A stretch of DNA of 13,077 nucleotides from Hyphomicrobiales bacterium. GTDB lineage: Bacteria; Pseudomonadota; Alphaproteobacteria; Rhodobacterales; Rhodobacteraceae. The stretch covers positions 1 through 13,077 of the forward strand of contig PWLT01000247.1 of NCBI GenBank assembly GCA_003558415.1. The letters are read 5' to 3'. Below the pieces are notes generated by a model. The model did not search any database, was not told the origin of the DNA, and saw only the letters and a list, made by a program, of their open reading frames with translations. Position 1 is the stretch's first letter. Every line of letters begins with the position of its first letter. This document shows, in pieces, positions 1 through 5,473 of this stretch. Made by a program: the position numbers and the translations under genes.

Positions 1-863
1 CCCGAACTCATGGCATGGGCGATGCCCTCACCGGTGATCGGGTCGACCAGCCCGGCCGCATCGCCGACGAGCAGGACGCAGCCCCTGCCGGGCACCTTGC
101 GGAAATCTCCGGCCGGAATGAACTGGCCCTTGAATTTCAATGCCGCGGCATCGACCCCGTTCTGTTCCAGATAGCCGGCCAGATTGGCCTTCATGTCGGG
201 ATTCTTCACGTTGATGCCGCCGACGCCCAGGGTAAGCGATTGCGCCTTCGGAAACACCCAGCCATAGCCCCAGCGCGTCGCGCGGAAATCGATCTCCACC
301 CGGTCGGCGGGCTTTTCGGCGCGCGGCGGGGCCTCCACCTCGAGGCAGAATCCGATGCGCTTGGGGTCGAAGGGCCGCCCGAACAGCGTCCGCGCGACGA
401 AGCTGTTGACCCCGTCGGCGCCGATCAGGAGCTTGAACCTGAGCACGTCGCCCGAATTCAGCGTCAGCGTGCGCGCCTCGGTGTCGAGCGCGGCAATGCG
501 CGCGCGCAGCCAGGGCTCGGCGCCGGCCTCCACCGCAAGCTCGTGCAGCATGGTGTCGAAATCGCGGCGCATGGTCATGTGCAGCGGCGGCGCATCATCG
601 ACATCGCCCAGCGTCTCGTCGCCTGCGGTGAAACGCACACGGTGGCAGGTGTGGAACAGCTCCGGGTCGATGTCGCGCTCGAAGATCGCCTTCATCTCCT
701 TGCGGCTACGCTCGGTGAAGCCGCCGCCGCACAGCTTGTCGCGCGGGAAGGCGGCCTTGTCCACAAGCGCCGTGCGCAGCCCGTGTCGGCGCGCGGTCAC
801 GGCCGCGGCGCTGCCCGCGGGTCCGGAGCCTATGATGACAATGTCGTAATCCTCGGGCACCAT
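1..863 (-). CDS. Geranylgeranyl reductase family FAD-dependent oxidoreductase (partial, C-terminus off left edge)
   Basis: A flavoprotein of the geranylgeranyl-reductase/PHBH fold, which typically reduces isoprenoid double bonds in quinone, lipid or pigment side chains. About 287 codons are present and the C-terminus lies beyond position 1. Near the N-terminus is the dinucleotide-binding motif IIGSGPAGSAAA (residues about 10-21), followed by DKAAFPRDKLCGGGF, a hallmark of this family. A second FAD motif, VGDAAGLVDPITGEGIAHAM, lies close to the cut end. The start is ambiguous: ATG at 866, ATG at 863 and GTG at 860 are consecutive codons behind a strong AAGGAGG (868-874). Spacers are 1, 4 and 7 bases, so 863 or 860 is more likely than 866. 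No photosynthesis genes are visible, so a bchP-type role in bacteriochlorophyll is not supported here. The family call is firm; the substrate is unknown. Confidence 0.85.
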   Translation of the reverse strand, partial: MVPEDYDIVIIGSGPAGSAAAVTARRHGLRTALVDKAAFPRDKLCGGGFTERSRKEMKAIFERDIDPELFHTCHRVRFTAGDETLGDVDDAPPLHMTMRRDFDTMLHELAVEAGAEPWLRARIAALDTEARTLTLNSGDVLRFKLLIGADGVNSFVARTLFGRPFDPKRIGFCLEVEAPPRAEKPADRVEIDFRATRWGYGWVFPKAQSLTLGVGGINVKNPDMKANLAGYLEQNGVDAAALKFKGQFIPAGDFRKVPGRGCVLLVGDAAGLVDPITGEGIAHAMSS

Positions 864-995
864 CATGCCTCCTTGCCTGAATGCGGCGCAGCATAGGATA
901 TTTTCGCCGCCCCCGCGAGAGGTCAGTTGCCGGTGGCGGCGCCCATTCGCCCGGTTCGCTCCCATGCGCAGGCGGTTTTCCCGTGTGCCGCCGGG

Positions 996-1014
996 TTGAC
1001 GACGGGCACGTGCC
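996..1014 (+). promoter_or_regulatory. Possible promoter element and 10-bp palindrome upstream of the aldehyde dehydrogenase
   Basis: TTGACG at 996-1001 resembles a -35 box, but the matching -10 position is poor. Immediately downstream is the perfect palindrome GGCACGTGCC (1005-1014), about 90 bases before the aldehyde dehydrogenase start. It could be an operator. This is a weak call based only on symmetry and position. Confidence 0.2.
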
Positions 1015-1103
1015 GCGCCAAGGGGATGAAACGGGAGCACCTTCGGCCCCTGATCTGGCACCTTCGCGCAGATTGGATCGCCAAATCCCCAATGGAGGAC
1101 GTC

Positions 1104-2591
1104 ATGCAGAAGAAGAATCCGACATCCGCCGACACCCGCACCACCGCCGCGGCCGATCTGGCCGATGCGGCGCTGTTTCGTGAACAGGCCTATGTCAATG
1201 CCGAATGGGTCGGTCAGCCCGCGCTCGATATCGCCGATCCGGCGAGCGGGGAGGTGATCGGCTCGGTGCCTCAGCTGGACGCCGCCGATGCCCGCGCCGC
1301 CGTCGATGCCGCCCATGCCGCCTTCCGCCCCTGGGCCGGATTGCTGCCGCAGGAACGCGGTGCGATTCTGCGCCGCTGGTTCCGGCTGATCGAGGGCGCG
1401 CGCGAGGATCTCGCCCGGCTCATGGTGCGCGAGCAGGGCAAGCCGCTCTCCGAGGCGCGCGGCGAGATCGATTACGGCGCCTCCTTCGTCGAGTTCTACG
1501 CCGAGGAGGCGCGGCGCCCCAATATCGAGGGCATAACCTCGCATCTGCCCGATGCGGAGGTCGAGCTGTGGCGCGAGCCCGTCGGCGTGGCGGCGCTGAT
1601 CACGCCGTGGAACTTCCCCTGCGCGATGATTACCCGCAAGGCGGCGGCGGCGCTGGCCATCGGCTGCCCTGTGGTGGTGCATCCCTCCTCCGAGACGCCG
1701 TTCTCGGCGCTGGCACTGGCGGAGCTTGCGGCGCGGGCAGGCTTCCCGGCCGGGGTGTTCAACGTGGTGACCGGCTCGGCGCGCGAGATCGTGGGCGAGT
1801 GGTGCGCGGATGCGCGCGTGCGCGCGCTGTCCTTCACCGGCTCGACGCAGATCGGACGGCTGCTCTATGCGCAGTCGGCCCCCAACATCAAGCGGCTGGT
1901 GATGGAGCTGGGCGGGCATGCGCCCTTCATCGTCCTTGCCGATGCCAATCTCGATCAGGCCGTCGAGGAGGCGGTGAAGGCGAAATACGCCACTTCGGGG
2001 CAGGACTGCCTCGGCGCCAACCGCTTTTATATCGAGGCTCCGATCTACGAGGAATTCTGCGCGCGCTTCACCGCCGCCAGCCAGGCGCTGAGCATCGGCC
2101 CCGGCATGGAGGACCCCGCCATCGGCCCGCTGATCAACGCAGGCGCGGTGGCCAAGCAGGAAGAACACGTCGCCGATGCGCTGGAACATGGCGCGCGCCA
2201 GCTCTGCGGCGGCCCGCGCCCCGATCTGGGGCCGCTCTATTATGCGCCCACGGTGCTGGCGGATGTGCCCGACGGGGCGAAGATCATGCATGACGAAACC
2301 TTCGGCCCCGTCGCGGCGCTGACCAGCTTCAAGACCGAGGATGAGGTGGTGGAGCGTGCCAATTCCACCGAATACGGGCTCGTGGCCTATCTGCACACGC
2401 AGAATCCGCGGCTGATCTATCGCATGAGCCGGTCGCTGGAATTCGGCATGGTGGCGGTCAACCGCACCAAGATCACCGGCGCGCCCATCCCCTTCGGCGG
2501 CATGAAGCAATCCGGCATCGGCCGCGAGGGCGCGCGCCAGGGCATGGAGGCATTCTCGGAGATCAAATACGTCTGCCGCGACTGGCGCTGA
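1104..2591 (+). CDS. NAD(P)-dependent aldehyde dehydrogenase, succinate-semialdehyde dehydrogenase type
   Basis: Oxidises an aldehyde to the acid. The best match by motif is the succinate-semialdehyde dehydrogenase (GabD-like) branch, which ends GABA catabolism. The 495-residue length is normal. Visible are PWNFPCAMITRK (the ITRK motif is typical of GabD), FTGSTQIG in the Rossmann region, the general base Glu268 in MELGGH, and the nucleophile Cys302 in SGQDCLGANR. Both catalytic residues fall at the classical ALDH numbers. The C-terminal PFGGMKQSGIGREGARQGMEAF and EIKYVC also fit the SSADH branch. The start at 1104 is chosen because GGAGG (1094-1098) lies 5 bases before it; the frame is open further upstream without ALDH-like sequence. 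One oddity: the nearly invariant lysine of the KPS/KPA motif, which contacts the cofactor ribose, is His193 here. No GABA transaminase is adjacent, so the substrate is inferred. Confidence 0.9.
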   Translation: MQKKNPTSADTRTTAAADLADAALFREQAYVNAEWVGQPALDIADPASGEVIGSVPQLDAADARAAVDAAHAAFRPWAGLLPQERGAILRRWFRLIEGAREDLARLMVREQGKPLSEARGEIDYGASFVEFYAEEARRPNIEGITSHLPDAEVELWREPVGVAALITPWNFPCAMITRKAAAALAIGCPVVVHPSSETPFSALALAELAARAGFPAGVFNVVTGSAREIVGEWCADARVRALSFTGSTQIGRLLYAQSAPNIKRLVMELGGHAPFIVLADANLDQAVEEAVKAKYATSGQDCLGANRFYIEAPIYEEFCARFTAASQALSIGPGMEDPAIGPLINAGAVAKQEEHVADALEHGARQLCGGPRPDLGPLYYAPTVLADVPDGAKIMHDETFGPVAALTSFKTEDEVVERANSTEYGLVAYLHTQNPRLIYRMSRSLEFGMVAVNRTKITGAPIPFGGMKQSGIGREGARQGMEAFSEIKYVCRDWR

Positions 2592-2898
2592 GGCGGTCTG
2601 CCGCAGGCGCCGACCACCTCAGAACTCGACGAGGCCGCCCCGGTCGGCTGTCTTGGCGGGCCGAGGCGTGGCCAACCGAGGCGAGCGGATCGAATCCGAA
2701 CGAGCGTGAGCATCGCCCATCGCTTCGCTGCCCGGCGCTGTACCCAGGCATACGCGTGCGCGTCTGGGGTGGGTGCCGGGGGGAGTTGGGTCGCGCCGAC
2801 CACCCCCGGCGCCCGCAGCTGTTGCGGGCGCTCAGACTCCGGATTTCGGGACCGGTCGGGCTACACGGCCCGTTCCGGACACTTGCGCCCCGCGCGGC
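2592..2898. other. Gene-free convergent intergenic region of about 307 bases
   Basis: This lies between the 3' ends of the aldehyde dehydrogenase (plus) and the cold-shock gene (minus). Short open frames exist on both strands, but none has a credible ribosome site or recognisable protein. It holds two copies of GCGCCGACCACC (2607-2618 and 2793-2804) in the same orientation, 186 bases apart, and a perfect 9-bp hairpin at 2809-2831. No tRNA or known RNA was recognised. Confidence 0.6.
2809..2831. terminator. GC-rich hairpin, possible terminator between convergent genes
   Basis: GCGCCCGCA (2809-2817) and TGCGGGCGC (2823-2831) form a perfect 9-bp stem around a 5-base loop. Neither side has a T-run, so it is not a canonical intrinsic terminator. 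Its place between two convergent genes suggests transcript ending or 3'-end protection. Confidence 0.35.
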
Positions 2899-3105
2899 TC
2901 ACAGGAGCTTCAGATCATCGGCGGATGACCGCCCGTCGCGCCCGGATTGCAACTCGAAGCTCACCTTCTGATTGTCCGACAGGCTGGTGAGCCCTGCGCG
3001 CTCCACCGCCGAGATATGCACGAAAACATCCTTGCCGCCATCGTCGGGGGCGATGAATCCATAACCCTTGCTCGAGTTGAACCACTTGACCGTACCGGTG
3101 GGCAT
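2899..3105 (-). CDS. Cold-shock domain protein (CspA family)
   Basis: A 68-residue single-domain OB-fold protein that binds single-stranded RNA or DNA and acts as an RNA chaperone. It begins [18 protein letters not shown], containing RNP1 (KGYGFI), and carries RNP2 (VFVHIS) at about residues 27-32, spaced as usual. The start at 3105 follows AAGGGAG (3114-3120) with an 8-base spacer. An in-frame upstream extension to 3222 looks unlike Csp sequence and is rejected. The C-terminus, with [15 protein letters not shown], is a little more polar and extended than in the shortest Csp proteins. It is a single-gene unit, convergent with the aldehyde dehydrogenase. Whether it is cold-induced or constitutive cannot be told from the sequence. 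Confidence 0.95.
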   Translation of the reverse strand: MPTGTVKWFNSSKGYGFIAPDDGGKDVFVHISAVERAGLTSLSDNQKVSFELQSGRDGRSSADDLKLL

Positions 3106-3228
3106 TGCCGTGTCTCCCTTCCCAGTTTCCCGCCGCACGATTGCGCCGGGCCGTGCCGCCGGGTCTTCCACATTTCCGGCTGCCTGGGTGTCAGGAGGCG
3201 GTCGTCGAAAGTCCTTTGTCACGCGCCG

Positions 3229-3256
3229 AGGATGCCCGATCCGCGAAAAAAATCAA
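3229..3256 (-). promoter_or_regulatory. Candidate csp promoter
   Basis: On the minus strand TTGATT (3251-3256) is separated by 16 bases from CATCCT (3229-3234), upstream of the cold-shock gene. A run of seven A (plus strand, 3246-3252) overlaps the -35 region. If used, it gives a 5' leader of roughly 115 bases, in keeping with the long leaders known for csp mRNAs. The match to consensus is only moderate. Confidence 0.25.
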
Positions 3257-3344
3257 GCGTCGGGCACGTTGCCGGTTCCGCCGGGACTCGCAGCCGGCGG
3301 CTATCCGGGCTATGCGGGGCGGGCGACGAAGGAAGGATGCACGA

Positions 3345-3701
3345 ATGCGCAACGCGGCACTGATGCTGGGAGTGATCGGCGGGATCTGGGGGATGCTCGT
3401 GGGCTTCTTCAGTTTCGGCTACACCGAGCTGCTCGATCGTTTCAACGAGCTGGCCGAGTTCACCGGCGGGGTCGAGAACCCGGCGCTGATCCGCACGGTC
3501 AGCCTGGTCTCGCCGGTGCTGGCGATTGCCGGCGGGGCGATGGCGCGGGCGCAGAACATCGCGGCGGGGGTGCTGATGCTCGTCTCTTCGCTCGGCATGT
3601 ATGTGGCCTTCGGCTTTGGCGCCTTCACCATGTTTCCCATCGCCATGTGTGCGCTGGGCGGCGTGCTCGCGCTGCTCGCGCGGCGGCCGGACCTGCACTG
3701 A
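3345..3701 (+). CDS. Small four-helix membrane protein, DUF4064-like
   Basis: A 118-residue hydrophobic protein of unknown function. Four membrane segments can be seen at about residues 5-24, 49-66, 70-90 and 92-112. The short soluble loop between the first two contains YTELLDRFNELAEF. The pattern of a glycine-rich first helix (LGVIGGIWGMLVGFF), then LAIAGG and later a GVLALLARR ending, resembles the DUF4064 family of small membrane proteins. The start at 3345 is set by GGAAGGA (3331-3337) with a 7-base spacer. It is divergent from the cold-shock gene and convergent with the curli operon, with a strong hairpin just after its stop. No neighbour suggests its role, and the family assignment is by eye. 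Confidence 0.75.
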   Translation: MRNAALMLGVIGGIWGMLVGFFSFGYTELLDRFNELAEFTGGVENPALIRTVSLVSPVLAIAGGAMARAQNIAAGVLMLVSSLGMYVAFGFGAFTMFPIAMCALGGVLALLARRPDLH

Positions 3702-3703
3702 AA

Positions 3704-3736
3704 CCGCCTGCCCGCGACCGGGTCGCCGGCAGGCGG
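3704..3736. terminator. Bidirectional terminator-like hairpin between convergent genes
   Basis: CCGCCTGCC (3704-3712) pairs perfectly with GGCAGGCGG (3728-3736). After one C-C mismatch the inner GCGAC (3714-3718) pairs with GTCGC (3722-3726). The hairpin starts 3 bases after the plus-strand stop and lies 22 bases beyond the curli operon's last stop. Leftward transcripts would be followed by a short TTT. It probably ends both units. Confidence 0.6.
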
Positions 3737-3758
3737 GGGTGCGGTATGGCGCATCGCT

Positions 3759-4184
3759 TCACCAGCCCATCTGGATAAGCACGCCCGAGCCGCCATTGCC
3801 GCGCTGCTCGACATGGCCGCTGGTGCCGCGGCCGAACTGGAAGATGCCATAGGCATTTCTGTTGCCGTGCTGGCGGATGCTGGCATCGTGATCGCGCCCG
3901 TCCTGGTGGATGACGCCCTGATTGCCGCGCCCGATCTGGGCAATGCCGGCGGCGTTGGCACGGCCCTTCTGGTCGATGATCGCGCCACTTTCGATCCCCC
4001 TGGCGAGCCCGTAGAGGGCGAGCCCGGTCCGTATCGCGCGGCTCTCCTCGCGGCTTTGCGGCGTGATTTCCAGGCTCAGGCTTGCCGAGCCTCCTGCGAA
4101 GGCCACCGGCGCGGGGGCGAGGACGGCCAGCGCGGCGGCCAGTGCGATGCCGGCTGCGCGGGTTGCCTTGGGACGTGGTTTCAT
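3759..4184 (-). CDS. Curlin-repeat protein, CsgB-like second curli subunit
   Basis: A 141-residue secreted protein with curlin repeats, probably the minor or nucleating curli subunit. Residues 1-30 form a signal peptide ending in VAFA. Residues 31-65 are a non-repetitive segment, unusual for a curlin, predicted to include a helix-like stretch around SREESRAIRTGLALYGLARG. From residue 66 to 139 come one partial and six full repeats, each exactly 11 residues, beginning with Gly and carrying Gln at position 10 (for example GRANAAGIAQI, GNRNAYGIFQF). The chain ends MGW. It is the last gene of the csgA-csgH operon, 20 bases after csgH, with AAGGAG in the gap 7 bases from the start. Its assignment as nucleator rather than a second major subunit is inferred from the shorter repeat domain and extra N-terminal segment. 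Confidence 0.85.
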   Translation of the reverse strand: MKPRPKATRAAGIALAAALAVLAPAPVAFAGGSASLSLEITPQSREESRAIRTGLALYGLARGIESGAIIDQKGRANAAGIAQIGRGNQGVIHQDGRDHDASIRQHGNRNAYGIFQFGRGTSGHVEQRGNGGSGVLIQMGW

Positions 4185-4204
4185 GACTCTGCTCCTTTCG
4201 GCTT

Positions 4205-4621
4205 TCAGATCGAACGTTCGGCCAGCCCGCCGCGGCAGCGCGTCGTGCCGCCGTTCCATGTCAGCGTCAGCTCCGCCTCATACCCGGCTGAATCGCCGCC
4301 AAAATGCGCCCCGCCCACTTCCGCGGGGCTGCCGGGGCCGGCGTGGAAGCTGCCGGACTGGGAGATCTGCGAGCGGCCCGCGCGGCCCAGGCGGTGCACC
4401 TCGAGCCGGTAGCTGCCGCTGATGGCGCGCTTGGCCTCGACGCGCCCGGATATGCTGGGTGCATCGCGCGGGCCGGTGATGACGATCTCGCAGCGAACGG
4501 GCTGCGATTCCCAGGGCCCGGCGATCGACGTGGCGCAGGCGGCTGTTACGGTGGTGAAGACAAGGCCCAGTGCAGCGGCCTGGGATCTGCGGCTGCGCGG
4601 GAAGGGGAATTGGCGTTTCAT
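4205..4621 (-). CDS. csgH: Curli assembly chaperone CsgH
   Basis: A 138-residue periplasmic protein matching the alphaproteobacterial CsgH family, the functional counterpart of CsgC, which keeps curlin from forming amyloid in the periplasm. A basic N-terminus and hydrophobic core (about 1-34) form a signal peptide ending near TSIA. The mature part is a predicted immunoglobulin-like beta fold with strands such as RCEIVITG and YEAELTLTW. Cys44 and Cys129 near the two ends could form a disulfide. Cys29 lies inside the signal region, but the preceding residues do not fit a lipobox. The start at 4621 is favoured by AGGAG (4629-4633) with a 7-base spacer. It sits between the two amyloid subunits, preceded by a strong intercistronic hairpin. 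The family call rests on motif pattern and operon context. Confidence 0.85.
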   Translation of the reverse strand: MKRQFPFPRSRRSQAAALGLVFTTVTAACATSIAGPWESQPVRCEIVITGPRDAPSISGRVEAKRAISGSYRLEVHRLGRAGRSQISQSGSFHAGPGSPAEVGGAHFGGDSAGYEAELTLTWNGGTTRCRGGLAERSI

Positions 4622-4643
4622 GGTGTGGCTCCTGTCGGTGTTG

Positions 4644-4677
4644 CCGCGCACCCGCGCATCGCGGCGCGGGCGCGCGG
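4644..4677 (-). ncRNA. Intercistronic RNA stem-loop between csgA and csgH
   Basis: On the minus-strand transcript, 4672-4677 pairs with 4644-4649 and 4664-4670 pairs with 4651-4657 around a 6-base loop. The single position that is A-C in the plus strand (4650/4671) becomes a G-U pair in the mRNA, giving 14 continuous pairs. It begins 8 bases after the csgA stop and ends 9 bases before the csgH ribosome site. No U-run follows. This suggests an mRNA-stabilising or attenuating element favouring csgA, rather than a full terminator. Confidence 0.6.
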
Positions 4678-4685
4678 GGGGAGGG

Positions 4686-5126
4686 TCATTCCTGAACGAT
4701 CACCGCGACATTGCCGTTCCCACGCTGTGTGGTGGTGGCGCTGTTGCCGTTGCCGATCTGGATCACGCCGACGGCGTTGTTGCGCCCGCGCACGTCGATA
4801 TCGGCGCAGTTGCTGTTGCCGATCTGCGCAACGCCGGTCAGGTTGCGACGGCCTTGTTGATTGGAGTCGACGCAGTTGTTGCGGCCGCTCTGGCCGATGA
4901 CGGTCTGGTTGCGGGCGCCGTCCTGGGTGGAGATCACGTGGTTGCCGCGGCCGTCCTGGTGGACGCGCAGGCGCTGCTTGTAGCCGCTCTGCCCGCCGCC
5001 GACGGAATTGTGGCTTCCCCATTGTTCGATGTGAACGCGGGAATTGCCGGCCTGCGCGGGCGCGAGCCCCCCGGCGACCACGGCGAGTGCGAGCGTGGCG
5101 GCGGTGAGGGTGCGGAAGATGGTCAT
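4686..5126 (-). CDS. csgA: Major curli subunit, CsgA-like curlin-repeat protein
   Basis: A 146-residue secreted amyloid subunit of curli fibres. Residues 1-26 form a signal peptide ending APAQA. From residue 27 to the last residue, the mature chain is eleven tandem units, ten of exactly 11 residues and a first one of 10. Each starts with Gly, usually has Asn at position 4, and has Gln at position 10 in all but one (for example GRGNHVISTQD, GRNNAVGVIQI). This predicts a beta-solenoid with one strand per unit and two per turn. Cys85 and Cys107, 22 residues apart, occupy the same position in units 6 and 8; cysteine is rare in curlins. There is no N-terminal CsgG-targeting segment as in E. coli CsgA. 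GAGGAG (5134-5139) lies 7 bases before the start. It is first in the csgA-csgH-csgB-like operon. The secretion genes csgEFG are not in the window. Confidence 0.88.
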   Translation of the reverse strand: MTIFRTLTAATLALAVVAGGLAPAQAGNSRVHIEQWGSHNSVGGGQSGYKQRLRVHQDGRGNHVISTQDGARNQTVIGQSGRNNCVDSNQQGRRNLTGVAQIGNSNCADIDVRGRNNAVGVIQIGNGNSATTTQRGNGNVAVIVQE

Positions 5127-5220
5127 GGCATGTCTCCTCGGGTCATTCGGGTTGTGGTTTCAGTAATGAACTTTCGCAGCAGGCGGTCCGTGCAAGAGGA
5201 TTCTTGCGCGACGGCGCCGC

Positions 5221-5253
5221 CCTGACTGCATGCCGGGAAATCGCGCAGTCAGG
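5221..5253. repeat. Perfect 9-bp inverted repeat upstream of csgA
   Basis: CCTGACTGC (5221-5229) and GCAGTCAGG (5245-5253) are exact reverse complements with a 15-base spacer, about 95 bases upstream of csgA. There is no T-run on either side, and the spacer is long for a terminator, so an operator is more likely. Confidence 0.45.
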
Positions 5254-5353
5254 CAATATCGGCGGATGGTTACCCGCTAGCAGGCGCAATGCTAGGCGAT
5301 GACGCCGCCAGGGGAGGTGCCGGCTATCCGATAACACACGCGCGTCGGGGCGG

Positions 5354-5370
5354 GTTCTCACATGCAGAAC
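5354..5370. repeat. 17-bp dyad GTTCT-N7-AGAAC
   Basis: GTTCT (5354-5358) and AGAAC (5366-5370) form a perfect 5-bp inverted repeat with a 7-base spacer. The half-site spacing is close to one helical turn, typical of dimeric regulators. It is not the direct-repeat LexA box of alphaproteobacteria. Confidence 0.35.
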
Positions 5371-5473
5371 ACATCGCCACGGCGGATTGCCGGCCATGGG
5401 ATTCGCGGGCCCCGTTGCGCTCCGCGCGCAGTGAATTGGGATGAGCGCGACCTTGGCTCGCAGTGGCGGGCGC

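Larger units (their letters stand above)
5127..5473 (-). promoter_or_regulatory. Upstream region of the curli operon, rich in inverted repeats
   Basis: A gene-free stretch of 347 bases between the kinase-homologue stop and csgA. It must hold the end of the exopolysaccharide transcript and the curli promoter, though no convincing -10/-35 pair was seen. It contains four separate dyads: 5189-5210, 5221-5253, 5277-5295 and 5354-5370. The first would lie in the csgA leader, about 60 bases before the start codon. These are candidates for regulator binding sites. Confidence 0.5.

Noticed and set aside
927..1103. N-terminal extension of the aldehyde dehydrogenase to 927
   Set aside because: The extra residues show no ALDH similarity, and the well-placed GGAGG before 1104 together with canonical catalytic numbering supports the later start.
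4520..4540. Possible lipobox in CsgH ending at Cys29
   Set aside because: The residue three before the cysteine is Thr, not Leu/Val/Ile, and a better signal-peptidase I site follows at residue 34.
5354..5370. LexA box from the GTTC motif
   Set aside because: The alphaproteobacterial LexA site is a direct GTTC-N7-GTTC repeat. Here the halves are inverted, so it is recorded only as a dyad.
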